Made by a program: the position numbers and the translations under genes. From assembly GCF_008831285.2 (NCBI RefSeq), contig NC_045140.1, positions 18,536,370 through 18,600,369 on the forward strand: 64,000 bases of DNA, read 5' to 3'. Of the stretch, positions 35,453 through 46,654 are shown piece by piece. Source of the stretch: Nymphaea colorata (lineage: Eukaryota > Streptophyta > Magnoliopsida > Nymphaeales > Nymphaeaceae). The notes under the pieces are model-generated. The model saw only the letters and a program-made list of their open reading frames with translations. It searched no databases and had not been told where the DNA came from. The stretch's first letter is position 1. The number at the start of each line of letters is the position of its first letter.

Positions 35453-36263
35453 AGCGAAGGTGAGGATTGAGTGGGAGACGGCCGGGTCGTACCGAGATGG
35501 ATATCCAACACGGATGATGTGGAGTTGGATCGTGATATTCCTGGAACCAAACGGCATTCGGGGTGTGGGTCCCGACCCGACTCCCGCACCGCGCTTAGGG
35601 GCATCGGATTTTAGTCAACGGACGGATACGATATTTGTCTTTAGGGTTTCCTGCTGATGTCATTTTAAAAATAATTTGATCCTTTTTTGGATCTATTAAC
35701 GGAGGAGGAGATAGAGAGAAGGGCATTTTAGTCAACTTAGAATTAGCGATACATTTTAAGACAGATTTGAACTGGCTTTTCGTGTTTGCATTAATGAAGT
35801 GGGGACATCCCCTGGACGCGCTTACTTTGTCCTCTTGCTAAGAATGTTCCTTCTAGGCACCGAAAGAACAGATGGGTCCGATTTCAAATTAAGGAAGTGG
35901 ACGGTGATGCCCTTCAGAAAGTCACTTTGTCATCTTACATGTTATGGAAATTGCAGCCTCTCACGCTTTACACTAGTTTTGCTTTATGTCACAATGATTG
36001 TATATGTGGATTTAAAGGGCACAACTTTTTTCTATTCACAAGATTTTGAAGATTGTTGGAATGCATGCAGTTTTTCTAAAGCAAGTCGCCCAATAAATGT
36101 TCTAATAACTAATCACCACCAGCTTTTTAAGGCGGTCAACCTTTTATGTAATTTGATAGATCCTCATTGACCCCAGACTCGGAGCAGTGGTTATGTGTTG
36201 TTATTGCTTTTAATAAGGGACCATGTTTTATTTTATGAACTAAAAGTATGTTTACTAGTTAAA

Positions 36264-36325
36264 TGGAAGGCTCTTTCCGATAAGGGTAAAAGCATGGAAG
36301 ACTCTTTCCGATAAGGGTAAAAGCA
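36264..36325. repeat. 31-bp tandem duplication
   Basis: Two nearly identical 31-bp units (36264-36294 and 36295-36325) share CTCTTTCCGATAAGGGTAAA and differ at one base (GGCTC against GACTC). The duplication is recent. Confidence 0.9.
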
Positions 36326-36842
36326 TGATAAAAAAAAAAGAAAAAACTGTTGCCAGAATTTCCCTATGATGGAACATGGGAATGTGTCTTCTCTTGTTGT
36401 TATTAGTATCATAAAAATGGATGCCTGAGTAACACCTTTTGATAAAGGTGTTGGGTGGTGGCGTTGTAGCCAACGGCTGTGGGAAGCTGGAAGCCTAAAC
36501 TGTTGGCGACCAACAAGGTAAGCGAGTTGAGTCGAGGTCTAATAGGGGCAGAAGGAGGGGGGCTGCCTACGTTATGGCCCCACCTCAACTAATTGAAAAA
36601 AAAAAATACATTGTAAAAATTTAGTTGTGTTATGTATTGCTTGGATTCGTGTTTAATTTGGCTCCACCAAATCCAAAGGTTTGACTGTTTGGCTCGACCC
36701 TGAAAAAAAAATCCTGGCTCCTCCACCCTTAAGCTCAAACACAATGGAACTCGAGCTGAGTAAAATAGAAGTCGAGCTAAGATCAGGGTGGCCAAGCTAG
36801 GCTTCAATTCAGCTATTGCGCAGTCCTAATTAGGAGCATAAA

Positions 36843-36886
36843 ATAAAAAGCCTTCTCCTCCTCCATAAAAAGCCTTCTCCTCCTCC
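36843..36886. repeat. 22-bp tandem duplication
   Basis: Two identical copies of a 22-bp unit containing AAAAAGCCTTCTCCTCCTCC lie head to tail. Confidence 0.9.
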
Positions 36887-39228
36887 ATTGACTGTCAGTG
36901 TCGGACAGCACCAATCCATTTGCTGGTTTTCTTTTGTTTTTTTTTTTTTTCAAATATGAACGAAAGCAGCTTCTTTATTCCATATTAAAGAAATCATTTT
37001 CTGTAGACATACCATTCAAGGAGAGAAAAAAGAAAAGTGGATGCATTATTACTAGAAGAAGAAGTGCAGATTGCCAAGAACATAATAATATCTGCCTTCT
37101 TCTTTTCCCCGTTGGCTGGGCAGATGAGGGAGGTGCAAGGCCAGGGGAGTCTAGGTTGACAAGCAGTCGTAGGATGGTACGTCTGGATCTTCTCAAGATA
37201 GCCCATTGACAAGTCTACCAATTATTACATGAGTAGCCAAGTCATTTGACAGCTAGCTAGCTAGAAATCTGATGCCAATAAGACATGCCAAAGGAATCCA
37301 TCAAGGGAGACAATTTTCATACATTTGCTGCTTCTTTTATGACACTGGCTACATAAAAAAGTAGTCATTTTCCTTTGCTCACTTCAGCTTATGATTCTTT
37401 AACCTCCAAATGTTGGTCACAGAGCCACAAATTACCAGTTTAAATTCACAGGTTACATTTTTATTTTATGTGGACAGACTCTATTTAAGTGTGGAGCCAA
37501 TCCATACTTAATAGCCCCCATGTTTATGAGAGGGTCAGTTACTTTGTATACTTTTGTGACAGTGTAAAACCTTTCTAACCACGTAAAATCTTGCTCTTTG
37601 AGCGTGAGAGAGATTTCCAAATTTTTTGAGTTAGAGAACTCCTCACAGTTCAAAAACCCCAAGAAACTCCGACAAGCTCATCAACAGGACTACGTGAATT
37701 GAAGCATTTTCTCAACAGCAATAGAGCAGAAATTTAGTCCTTTGATTCCTATTGAAGTTTTTAATTTTCTTTCCCTGCAACTTTTGGAGGCTTGATCTTT
37801 CATCACCATTTCCATTTCTCACCATTATCAAACCTTGGCCATTTTTTTCCCGGTTTCTTACGGAAGATGAGGCCTCCCGGTGGCTCCGGCGACAATTACA
37901 GCTGCACTGTGCTCCCACATGAACTTGGGTAGCAAGCAATCTGCATCACCATGGCCATGGACCACGTTTCATTTGCGACACGACGGGACCAAAATCAAAG
38001 CTCGTCGATCGGTTCCTTATCGCGAGCCAGCAGCGTCCAAATTAGCCTTTTTCTTTTTCGATAACTACAACAAGATACGATCAGCTTGGACAAAGTTTGG
38101 GCTTCACTGGAGTGCCCAGAAGAGCCAAGAACGATTATATCGAGCTTTAGCTCCCACGAGTTGTCAATTGTCCGAAAGCAAAAACTGTTACGGCCCCAAC
38201 TCTGCACGACTGCTTGCCTGTTGATCGTCGTTTATCGTCGACAGGACGCCATCAGAGAGAGACGATCGAGGGTAAACAACCATGTTCCTGCCCTCTGGCA
38301 TCACCGCCATCTTCTCTTATTGCTTCTATTATTGGGAAATTATGGGGAGGGGAATCGTGCCCACAGACGTTTTTTACAGTATTTCTCCTGCATGAAGGTT
38401 AAAAGACCAACTTCTCAATACTGTTTTGAAGAAGAGTTCAGAACCTGTGTGCCTACAAATCTGGCATCAATACTGTTTCATTTTATACAGGATGACGGTA
38501 TCAGGGAAGGATTCATTAAATGTATTGTGAGAGAACAATTTACTTAGAAAGAACAATCTACATATAGAGTTCACTAGCTAACTAGACATTGGTCCTGTTT
38601 GGTTGTGCGACGAATAATCAATTAAGATCTATTGGTGCAAATGAGAGAAATCTACCGGCAGATTGGACAAGTTCGCAAACTTAAACCGACCATGGCCATG
38701 CAGTTCTCCAGTTTTCTCCTTCTTCCTTCTTCATATATAGCAAGATAGCGCGGATAAGCAACTTGCTTGCTTGAGCTTTTGAGGAAGACGTGAACAAAAG
38801 TAGTGATTTCGAGCTTTACACCTGTCCTAGATGCGACCCCTCACAAGAGGACATCTCAATAACGACTTTATAAGAAAGAAAACAATTTGAGCACGTACGA
38901 ACATCAAATTTTCGTCGTTCTCATAACACTCATTAAGGTTTTAAGGCTCCAGCACCGTGTTACTGATATCATTGATGGAGAAAAATAAAAATTTGAGAAT
39001 ATTTTAAATCTTTTGATCCTTAGACCAGTAATTGAAAAGTCCGTTCTAAATCTAGTTCCTTCGTTAGAACATTTAAATTCAGGTACACAAGTTTCATGTT
39101 TCAACAATCTGTCACAAAGTTCGAGAAGGTTTATGAAATATGAAATACTTGAACAAACATCTCATGAATCTACTTGTAGATTGGTGAAATACTCACACTT
39201 ATGTTCCTAATACCAAACAACCTCTAAA

Positions 39229-39330
39229 GACTTGTTTGGTTAGTAACATAATGTTAATGTTTCATATATATATATATATATGAACTTACTAGACACATGA
39301 AACAATAATAACATTTTGTGAACCTTAGTT
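39229..39330. mobile_element. MITE-like fold-back around an AT core
   Basis: The left arm contains CATAATGTTAATGTTTCAT. The right arm contains ATGAAACAATAATAACATTTTG, which is its near inverse. The two flank an AT dinucleotide core and the left end starts CTTGTTTGGTTAGTAAC. Immediately upstream is ATACCAAACAACC in opposite orientation, as if two elements abut. The terminal part resembles the relic at 19.3 kb. No target duplication was identified. Confidence 0.45.
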
Positions 39331-41390
39331 TCTCGTTCTTCCCTAAGCATTAATGGTAGTTCAAACTAAATTTATGTAAGAAGGGATTTGAGGTTGATGT
39401 TCACTTTGCGCGTCCATATATGAAAGAGCAACAAGGAGAGCCAAGCTAAAACTTTTTCCAATAATTTTTCATTATTTTATGTCGCTTTCCCGGATTTAAG
39501 GCAAGGATGAGGGAAAAGTAGGAATTCCTGAAATTCAGTGTCATTAGTGGAGAAAATATTGATGAGGCCGGGGAGCCACGTGAAGGTGCTGAGGACCGTG
39601 GGCGCATGTATTGGGCGGTGGGTCCCGGGGTGAAGCAATTTCACCGCAACAATGATGATGTATTTTCGGCAAAGCATTTGCTGGAGTTGGACCCACTTGG
39701 GCAACTCAACTGGACTGGGTCCCCACCTCCATCCCTCTTTCAAACACATTTTCCATGGATAAAATTAAAATATCTCCTGGTTGCGTTCTCTTTCTGTTGG
39801 CCACACAATTAAACTTTTTTTTTTTTTAAATTCGAATAAAAAAAACTGACGCCAATGGTACCGATACGTATCACCGGATACGCCGGATGGATAAGTAAAA
39901 CGACAGAGTGCTGCTGTTATTTTTTTGCCACCTCTCTTTCTTTCTTCAAAAGACTGAGCCTTCGACTGGTGCAGGATCTAGGTAAGAAATAGGACAACCG
40001 GCACCATTCAAACAGCCAACTCGACTCTAAATGACGCCAATTCTGTCTCCGGCTTTAGAAATTTAATGTAAAAAAAAACAAACTTGATTACATAATATGA
40101 AATGCCACAAAATCAAATGAGGACTACTTTGAGACAACTCAACCTCCGAAAAAGAATTGTCTACAATTGAACATTTTAAAAATAATGCAGCTATGAAGAT
40201 TATAGAGTTGGTGGTAGCGTGCTAATGGCAAAATAATAGTGGAACATTAATTTGCAAAAAATAGGATAATATTTTGATCTTTAGAGTTCATACTTATCTA
40301 GATAAGGAGGCTTTTCTGGATACCAAGATAAGATATATATTCTCGTGTGGCCAAAGATTCGCCGGAGAAGCCAACGGAGGAGCAGAGAATGCATGAAGTG
40401 ATCCGTAGGGTTCGATGCGGTTTGATGAAATGCGGTTCTTTTATTTAATTGGCTACTGTGTAATTAAACTATAGATAGTAGCTAGCCTTCTCGCCTATCG
40501 AGGAATCAGCAGGATGAATCTTTACCAGCAAAATTTACTTGGTAAAAAACTTGAGGTAGGGATAGAATCAAATCGTAACGATGGGGCCACCTTTAAATTG
40601 ATTATCAAAAAAGCTTTAAAAAAAATCATTGTTTATTTTAAAAAACTCGTTTTCAAGTCATCCATGCCCTTTTGTAAATGTGTTACGTTAAAACAATGTT
40701 GATAGAAAACCCAATTTCAGCTTCCAAGTTATCCATGCACTATGTTTGAGAAAAGACCTGAAAAGGAGATGAAACACAAATGAAAGTGAGAAAAGAAAGA
40801 AGTCCAGTCTATGGAAAAAGACTTTCTTCTGTCCCTTAAAAAAGTAATCTGCATCCAGAAATATTATTTCTAGGATTATTCTCCCCAGCCAGATCCAGGC
40901 AGCATTTTCTCTCACAATCAGGAAAACAAGATCTAAAAAGCACATCTATGGATAGGATGAGATATTTTTTTGTCCTGGGGATTTGATGGACAGGATGTGA
41001 TTACCATGGATCTTAGGCATGAAAGCTTCTGAAAAAAGCAAAAGTAAATTTCTCTTTCATCAACAGATCGACGTAGGGCTGGATTTGACGTTAAAATTGA
41101 ACAAGGTTAAAATGTCATTTACATAGTTTGACCACAAATTAACCCACTTAGTTTTCTGTATTGTTAAAAGAACAACTAAGTTCGTCAATCACAGACTAGT
41201 TTATCACTTTACTTAATTGGGTCGATGAAATAAAATAACTAATACGTCTTTAATATGAGGAAATTGTGTTGTCAATTAATTTGAATTAGCCCCTTCAACT
41301 CTATCAAATGGTGTTATTATTTCATCTCTAGGTATTCAAATGGTTAATTTTATTAATACCGAAATTAGTCGGTGGATTATTTTTCACATT
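39331..41390. other. Intergenic, nothing recognisable
   Basis: AT-rich sequence with T- and A-runs (for example 39815-39830). No ORF resembles a known protein, and no RNA gene or clear transposon ends were found. Confidence 0.5.
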
Positions 41391-41393
41391 AGT

Positions 41394-42611
41394 GTTAGGA
41401 AGTTGTTGAAGAAAAACATCAGTTGTTATTAGAGCTTTTGCCGGCTGATATTAAGGAACAACTTTCATTTGTGCATCTTCAACAGGATGAGCAAGATAGG
41501 AATTTTTGGCAAGCTTCAATTGATGGCAACTTCTTTGTTTCTTCTGTTGATGTTCACACACTTGGCATATGGTCTAAGCTGTGGAAATTAGATATTCTCC
41601 CTCGGGTTAAGTTTTTTATATGGTTATTATTTCATAATCGTCTTCTTGCTAGATCTGCTTGTGTACATCAGAATATTTTGACTACTATAGTTTGTCATCG
41701 GTGTGGTGCTCTTGAGAAAAATATTCTGCATGTCCTTCGAAATTGTAGTTCTTCTCAAGCTATATGGGTTGCCTATCTTCATGGAGTTAAATTGTTAGAG
41801 TTTAATACAGTTACTTTGGAGGTTTGCCTGAAGAATAATATTTCTAGGCATCGCTTTTTGGTTAACAATATGATTTCTTGGTCTATTTTATTTTGCTTCG
41901 CTTGTTGTCATATTTGGCAGTGGAGAAATCGAGTTGTATTTGAAAAAGGTTTTTTTTTGCCTGATAATGTTTTATTTCACATAGCTGCCTTTATTGGAGA
42001 GTTCAGAAACTATATGACCCAATTTTGATTATCCCAATGAAAAGTTCAAACCTTTATTGCATGGATGTCACCTCCCTTGGGTTTTGTTAAGTTGAATGTT
42101 GATGCGGCTGCTAGAAAAAATCCATGAAACTTAATGGCTGGTGGTTTATTTCGCAATGATAATTGAGAATGGTTATTTGGCTTCACTTGTTGTGCAGGTT
42201 ATGGCCATATAACTAAGGCTGAACTATTACTATTCTTTACGGTTTAAAATTAGCTTGGGAACGTGGCTTTCGTAAAGTTATTGTTGAATCAAATTCCTTG
42301 TTAGCTGTGAACATGGTTCTAAAAGAACTGCAGCCTCGTGATCCTTTATTTCAGTTAGTGAACCAGTGTTAAGAATTGCTGAGATGAGATTGAGAGTGTG
42401 TCTTATGTCATACGTACAGAAAAGCTAATATGTATGCAGATTTTTTTGCTTTATGTGCCTTTCAAGGATCTTTTAGAGTGATCATTCTTACCAATCCACC
42501 TGATCATTTGAATCGATTGATTGAAGAGGATCTGATTGGTGTAGCTCGACCTCGTGCTATAGTTAGTTAATACGGTTCTAAACCGCTCCTATGTACAAAA
42601 AAAAAAAAAAA
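41394..42611 (+). mobile_element. 5'-truncated, dead LINE (non-LTR retrotransposon) tail
   Basis: A frame open from 41411 to 42028 encodes the C-terminal part of a plant LINE reverse-transcriptase polyprotein. The zf-RVT domain shows PRVKFFIWLLFHNRLLAR and then the zinc pattern CHRCGALEKNILHVLRNC (CxxC-x8-H-x4-C). After a stop, RNase H fragments follow from about 42060 to 42570: FVKLNVDAAARKN, KAELL, LKLAWERGFRKVIVESNSLL, HTYRKANMYADFFAL, ending at TAA 42568-42570. The RNase H part is broken by in-frame stops (TGA at 42125 and 42164) and frame changes. The usual acidic residue in the VES-D-S motif is Asn. A 15-base A-run at 42597-42611 is the expected LINE poly-A tail. The reverse-transcriptase core and endonuclease are missing, so the copy is truncated and inactive. 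The 5' boundary is approximate and I found no target duplication. Confidence 0.88.
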
Positions 42612-42612
42612 C

Positions 42613-45600
42613 ATAGGCATATTTGTAAAGTTAAATATTGTGGATTATCTATCACAAATTAGAGGTGTATTTTCAAAAATATGAAAAAGTAAATCACATT
42701 TTTAATTATTGGCTATCCTTTGGCTGTCGTTTTGAAAATTTTCATAAAATAATCAAAATTTAAAGTCTGAAACATTATGAGGGCTTTTGGATGAGAGCTT
42801 ACTACTCCATCCTTTTTTGCACTTGGATGATGTTAGTGTTTCCACAAAACCTAATTTTGAAGTTATTCACAAAAAACTGTTTTTTTTTTTTTGGTAAGTT
42901 GGTATTTACAAAACCTATGGCAAAACAAATTTTTGGATGCAAAGCACCTTTTGAGTGTTTTAGAAGACACCAGAACCATATATTCAAAAGAAATTGAATA
43001 ACATAGCAAGGGTGGAGCCAAGGAGGATGGGGGTGTTTAAAAATTTACATAAAAATTAAAAAATCATTATCTTATACAAAAATTTTGAAACAATATATTT
43101 CGAATCCTGTCAAAATTTTGAAATTATAATTCGGCCCTCCTTATGAAAAAATCTTACCTGTGCCCTTGGAGCGTACGTATGGACAATGGCATCCATGGTT
43201 CAAGGTGTGTTGTGAGTGGGGTAAGAACAAAAGAAGAGGTCCGGAGGTCCGGGCCGATGATTGAGCCAGGCAGGTGGCGCGTAGCTGTCAACCTTCCCGG
43301 CACCATGGGGCCACGCCCACTGCTAATGGTTAGGCAGCCATGTCGTCCATTCAAACCCCAAACACCTTTTACTCAGGAAGCCAACAAATTCTAAAAAGCC
43401 TAACGAATTAAAGGTTTAAAACCTTTCCTTTTCACTCTTTATTTTTCTGGGCAGCGTCCAGATTATGGAGCTCCTTTTCAGTTCTTGGCACCACACACAC
43501 ATACACAGAAGCATCTACTCATGTGTATGTGTGTGTGTGATAGAGAGAGAGAATCAATTGTTATTAAAACGGGATATTGTTCTTCCCAAAACTAAACAAA
43601 ACGATGCAAATTCCAATTCCAAAGTCGAATGAGTTGGATTCTTTGAAAATTCTCACCGACTTCTATATACATAAAAAAAACATGATTTACACAGATTATG
43701 GCTTCTGACAAAAAAAAACACGTTGTAGTTGCTTGAGCTGGGGCACTAAAATGTTACAGTATCAGTTCCATTCCCTAGGCATTATGTTAATGAATTAATA
43801 TGGGTGGGTTATGGTATTGGTACCAAAGAAAAGATACATTATCCGTCGACTTTAGTAGCGAGAGGCATGATGAACACAAAGGGTGGGCTCCGACCTTTTT
43901 CTTTAGGGAAGATTATAATAACGTTGTTCATAAAAAAAAAAAAAAACAAGTTTAATTCAATTCAGCTGGAGCACAATGCAAACACGTGTTTGTGCATTCC
44001 TTATCAATAAGTTTACAGAAATAATAAGATAACAAAATGCAAGTTATTAATTTATATTAATCTGAACTTGAAAAATATCCGAACTCGGGTTCTCTACACA
44101 CAGGTACGTGTACAACACGGTTTATTCAAAATCAGAAACCAACCTTGGATCCCACGCTTTTAATGCCAAACAGTGATTTTTGTGAGTCAATTATATGGAG
44201 TTCTTGGGGGTGGCGTGCTGCCGAGTTTGAAACCACTAGGAAAACCTGCTTTCAAAAGGAACTAATTCATCAAGTCATATTGATACGGATAATGATACTT
44301 TCAGTACTTTAAATTATATGCATTTGAATTTTGGAATTTGAAGCTTAGAAAGCAATCTCTGATCTATGGGCAGTTGGGCACTGATACTTCAATTGAAACT
44401 TTCAAGGGGCGACCAATGTGCAAACAAATAAACGTCTAAGGTATCAATTAATACACAAATAAACAGTTCGTATGGTCTCACATGTGCCTCGCCCGCTGCT
44501 GTTACAAAGCTAATTATAATATCTAGTAAGAAAGCTGTGAAGTAAGCGATATTAACATGTAAACAGTTAATTTTGCAAGCAGCGGAATATGATATACTAA
44601 GTTTTTTACATTGACGAAAGGCAAACGGCAAAAATTTTTGTCGCTTTAAGTGGACCCAGGGATAATCGAGGGGATAATGTCTCAAAAATTGAGGCAGATT
44701 CACAAACAAATAAAAATGCACTGTCAGCATGAATTTGATTCATCCAGTTGGTGTTTTTCTCGTCAAATATCCTCTCAAGGTTCTAAGTCCAAATTGGCGA
44801 ACAGCCCAAACACACATTATCTCAAACACATTCGTGTGATCACAGTTATTTTCTTGCCAGAAAGGCCGCAGGAGAGTAAGCCTCGTGAGAAATGCCAGAT
44901 CCTTATTTCATGTATGCCCATTTTTATTTTTCTCATTAAATGCTAAATGAAAACTGTTCTGCGGAAAACGAGATAGACAAAATTTCAAAGTTATCAGGAT
45001 TGTTGAAGTCAAGTTGTAGTTTTCTACTCGGAACTTATGGTCAAACATGGACCTCTGGCTCTGGCTGTCACAAACCTAACCAATTAAAAAAAAGAAAAAG
45101 ATAAACTAGTTTTAGTTTGTCTCCTGCTCCATATGATGCATTTTTTTTTCATGCATTACAAGTCCAATCTAAGATGATCAGCAGTGATTCATGTTTTCAT
45201 ATTCAAACCGTGAGTCTTTGAGCCGTACAGTTGGTGAAGAAAGTCTTCGAAATTCCTTACAATGTGCTTTGGCTGTCTTCGAACGATCCCTAGTGTGGAA
45301 GACATTCACCCTAAAAAAAAGTTAGTTTTGTGAGGATCTGATTTCTTTGATTTGTGTGTTTGAGTGACAAAACAAAAATATAATTTTTTGTGAAAAGCAT
45401 TGGGAGGGCACTGACGGCCGGAAAACTTTGGTGGTAGATGAAGGAACATCCGTAAAGATAGTGCAAACTATCACCGACATTTCCACTACACACATCTCTC
45501 TGCATGCCTCAGTGAAGGAAGGATCGATGTCTTATTTTGAACGTCATTTTGAACATCATTGAAGTGTCTGGATGTCGGTAAAAATTTACTTTCACCTACA

Positions 45601-46000
45601 GCCTTTTTCTCACGCGTCGTTAAATCCACTTTTTTTTAGTGCTCTTAAAATTATTGTTTTGTCAAAACTAAGTTTCCCAAAACCCAGACTCAACTGTCCC
45701 CTTAAACTGCCTCCATTGAAAGACACCCATATAATCTTTACATAAAATGTGAAGTAAAAGTTCTGCAGGCAATCAAATCAAACATAACATAAGGAGCAAT
45801 TCAAGACTCACAAGTGTCGGCGCATCATCGGCGGTTTCGCTTTCACCTCTCGCGATCAAGTGAATAAAGAATTGCTGCTAAAATCAAACTCATTTATGAG
45901 GGGAAGGAAATGGCGACAGATCGCGTGGGCCAGAAGAGCAGCAAGTGGCGGTGAGTGATGCTTACTCAATACCAATTTGAGAGAACCAGTGGAGCAGATT
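42613..46000. other. Intergenic, old repeat debris
   Basis: No gene was recognised. The segment 43010-43160 (GGTGGAGCCAAGGAGG followed by AT-rich DNA and GGCCCTCC) has the look of a degraded dispersed repeat. A (GT)(GA) patch lies near 43521-43550 and A-runs near 43672 and 43931. Frames at 43143-43394 and 44389-44730 look like chance. Confidence 0.45.
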
Positions 46001-46020
46001 GAAGCAAGACCATCGTCCTC

Positions 46021-46215
46021 ATTTATAGCAAATTAATGCCGGATGCCCAAGATTCATACTGTCCAATCGATATTGTCCATCCATTCAATTCAATCAGGGC
46101 CCCTGCAATTGCCATCTCCCTAATATCTCGATAGAAATACATTGGGCCAAGATTGAAGACTATTGAACGATGGCTGAGATGTGGATTTCGCGCCCAGAAT
46201 TTGTCACGTCTCCCA
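46021..46215 (-). promoter_or_regulatory. Orphan promoter-like block
   Basis: On the minus strand the order is ATCCACATCTCAGCCATCG (about 46186-46168), CGAGATATTAGGGAGATGGC (about 46131-46112), GGACAATATCGATTGGACAG (about 46079-46060), and a strong TATA box GCTATAAATGAGG (about 46029-46017). GATA-like and CAAT-like words at these distances look like a plant light- or tissue-regulated promoter. No coding gene could be recognised downstream (below 46000). A short frame starts at about 45897 (MSLILAAILYSLDRER before AGGTGAAA). It may drive a small gene, a non-coding RNA or nothing. Confidence 0.3.
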
Positions 46216-46518
46216 CTCTTAAATGATGGCCTTCCAACGCAAAAAATTTGGAATGGAATGAGAGGCATTTAATTCGGAGCTCAGGGAAAAGCAACTCGGT
46301 TTTGGCTTCTTTCGTTTGGATTGTTCTTGGAAACGGGGGCCTGGCTTGCTAGATTGGGGGTGTATATTTATTTTATCCAAGGAATTATGAAGCACATCTG
46401 ATGTTCGATTGGTGATAGGAGGAATGTTGGTCGTCTGGTGCACAATCTTGAGAGGAATCAAAACTTGAGAACAAGGTTGGATCCATCAATATCTTTTTGT
46501 TTGTAATAAAAACACTGA

Positions 46519-46519
46519 T

Positions 46520-46550
<31 letters not shown>

Positions 46551-46596
46551 ATCTCTCTCTCATATATATCTCATATATATCTCATATATATATATG

Positions 46597-46646
<50 letters not shown>

Positions 46647-46653
46647 AAGAGAT
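46519..46653. repeat. Large CT/AT/GA inverted microsatellite
   Basis: A CT tract (46520-46560), a block with CATATATATCT units (46560-46590), a long AT tract (46590-46632) and a GAGAGA tract ending GAAAGAGA (46633-46652) form a nearly self-complementary fold-back of about 130 bases. Confidence 0.9.
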
Positions 46654-46654
46654 C

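Larger units (their letters stand above)
35460..39225. other. Intergenic, no recognisable gene
   Basis: The first 200 bp are further PADRE upstream sequence. Two small tandem duplications lie at 36264-36325 and 36843-36886. The segment 36.6-36.8 kb has GGCTCGA/CTCGAGC words typical of dispersed-repeat debris. The open frame at 35799-36170 and the overlapping frames at 37.7-38.5 kb match nothing I know. Confidence 0.45.

Noticed and set aside
35338-35604. N-terminal extension of the PADRE frame above the MGNC start
   Set aside because: Family members begin at MGNC, and the extension covers the TATA-like and ABRE elements.
46023-46268. 81-codon minus-strand frame
   Set aside because: It lies over the promoter-like block and has no recognisable domain; its reading is better explained by regulatory words.
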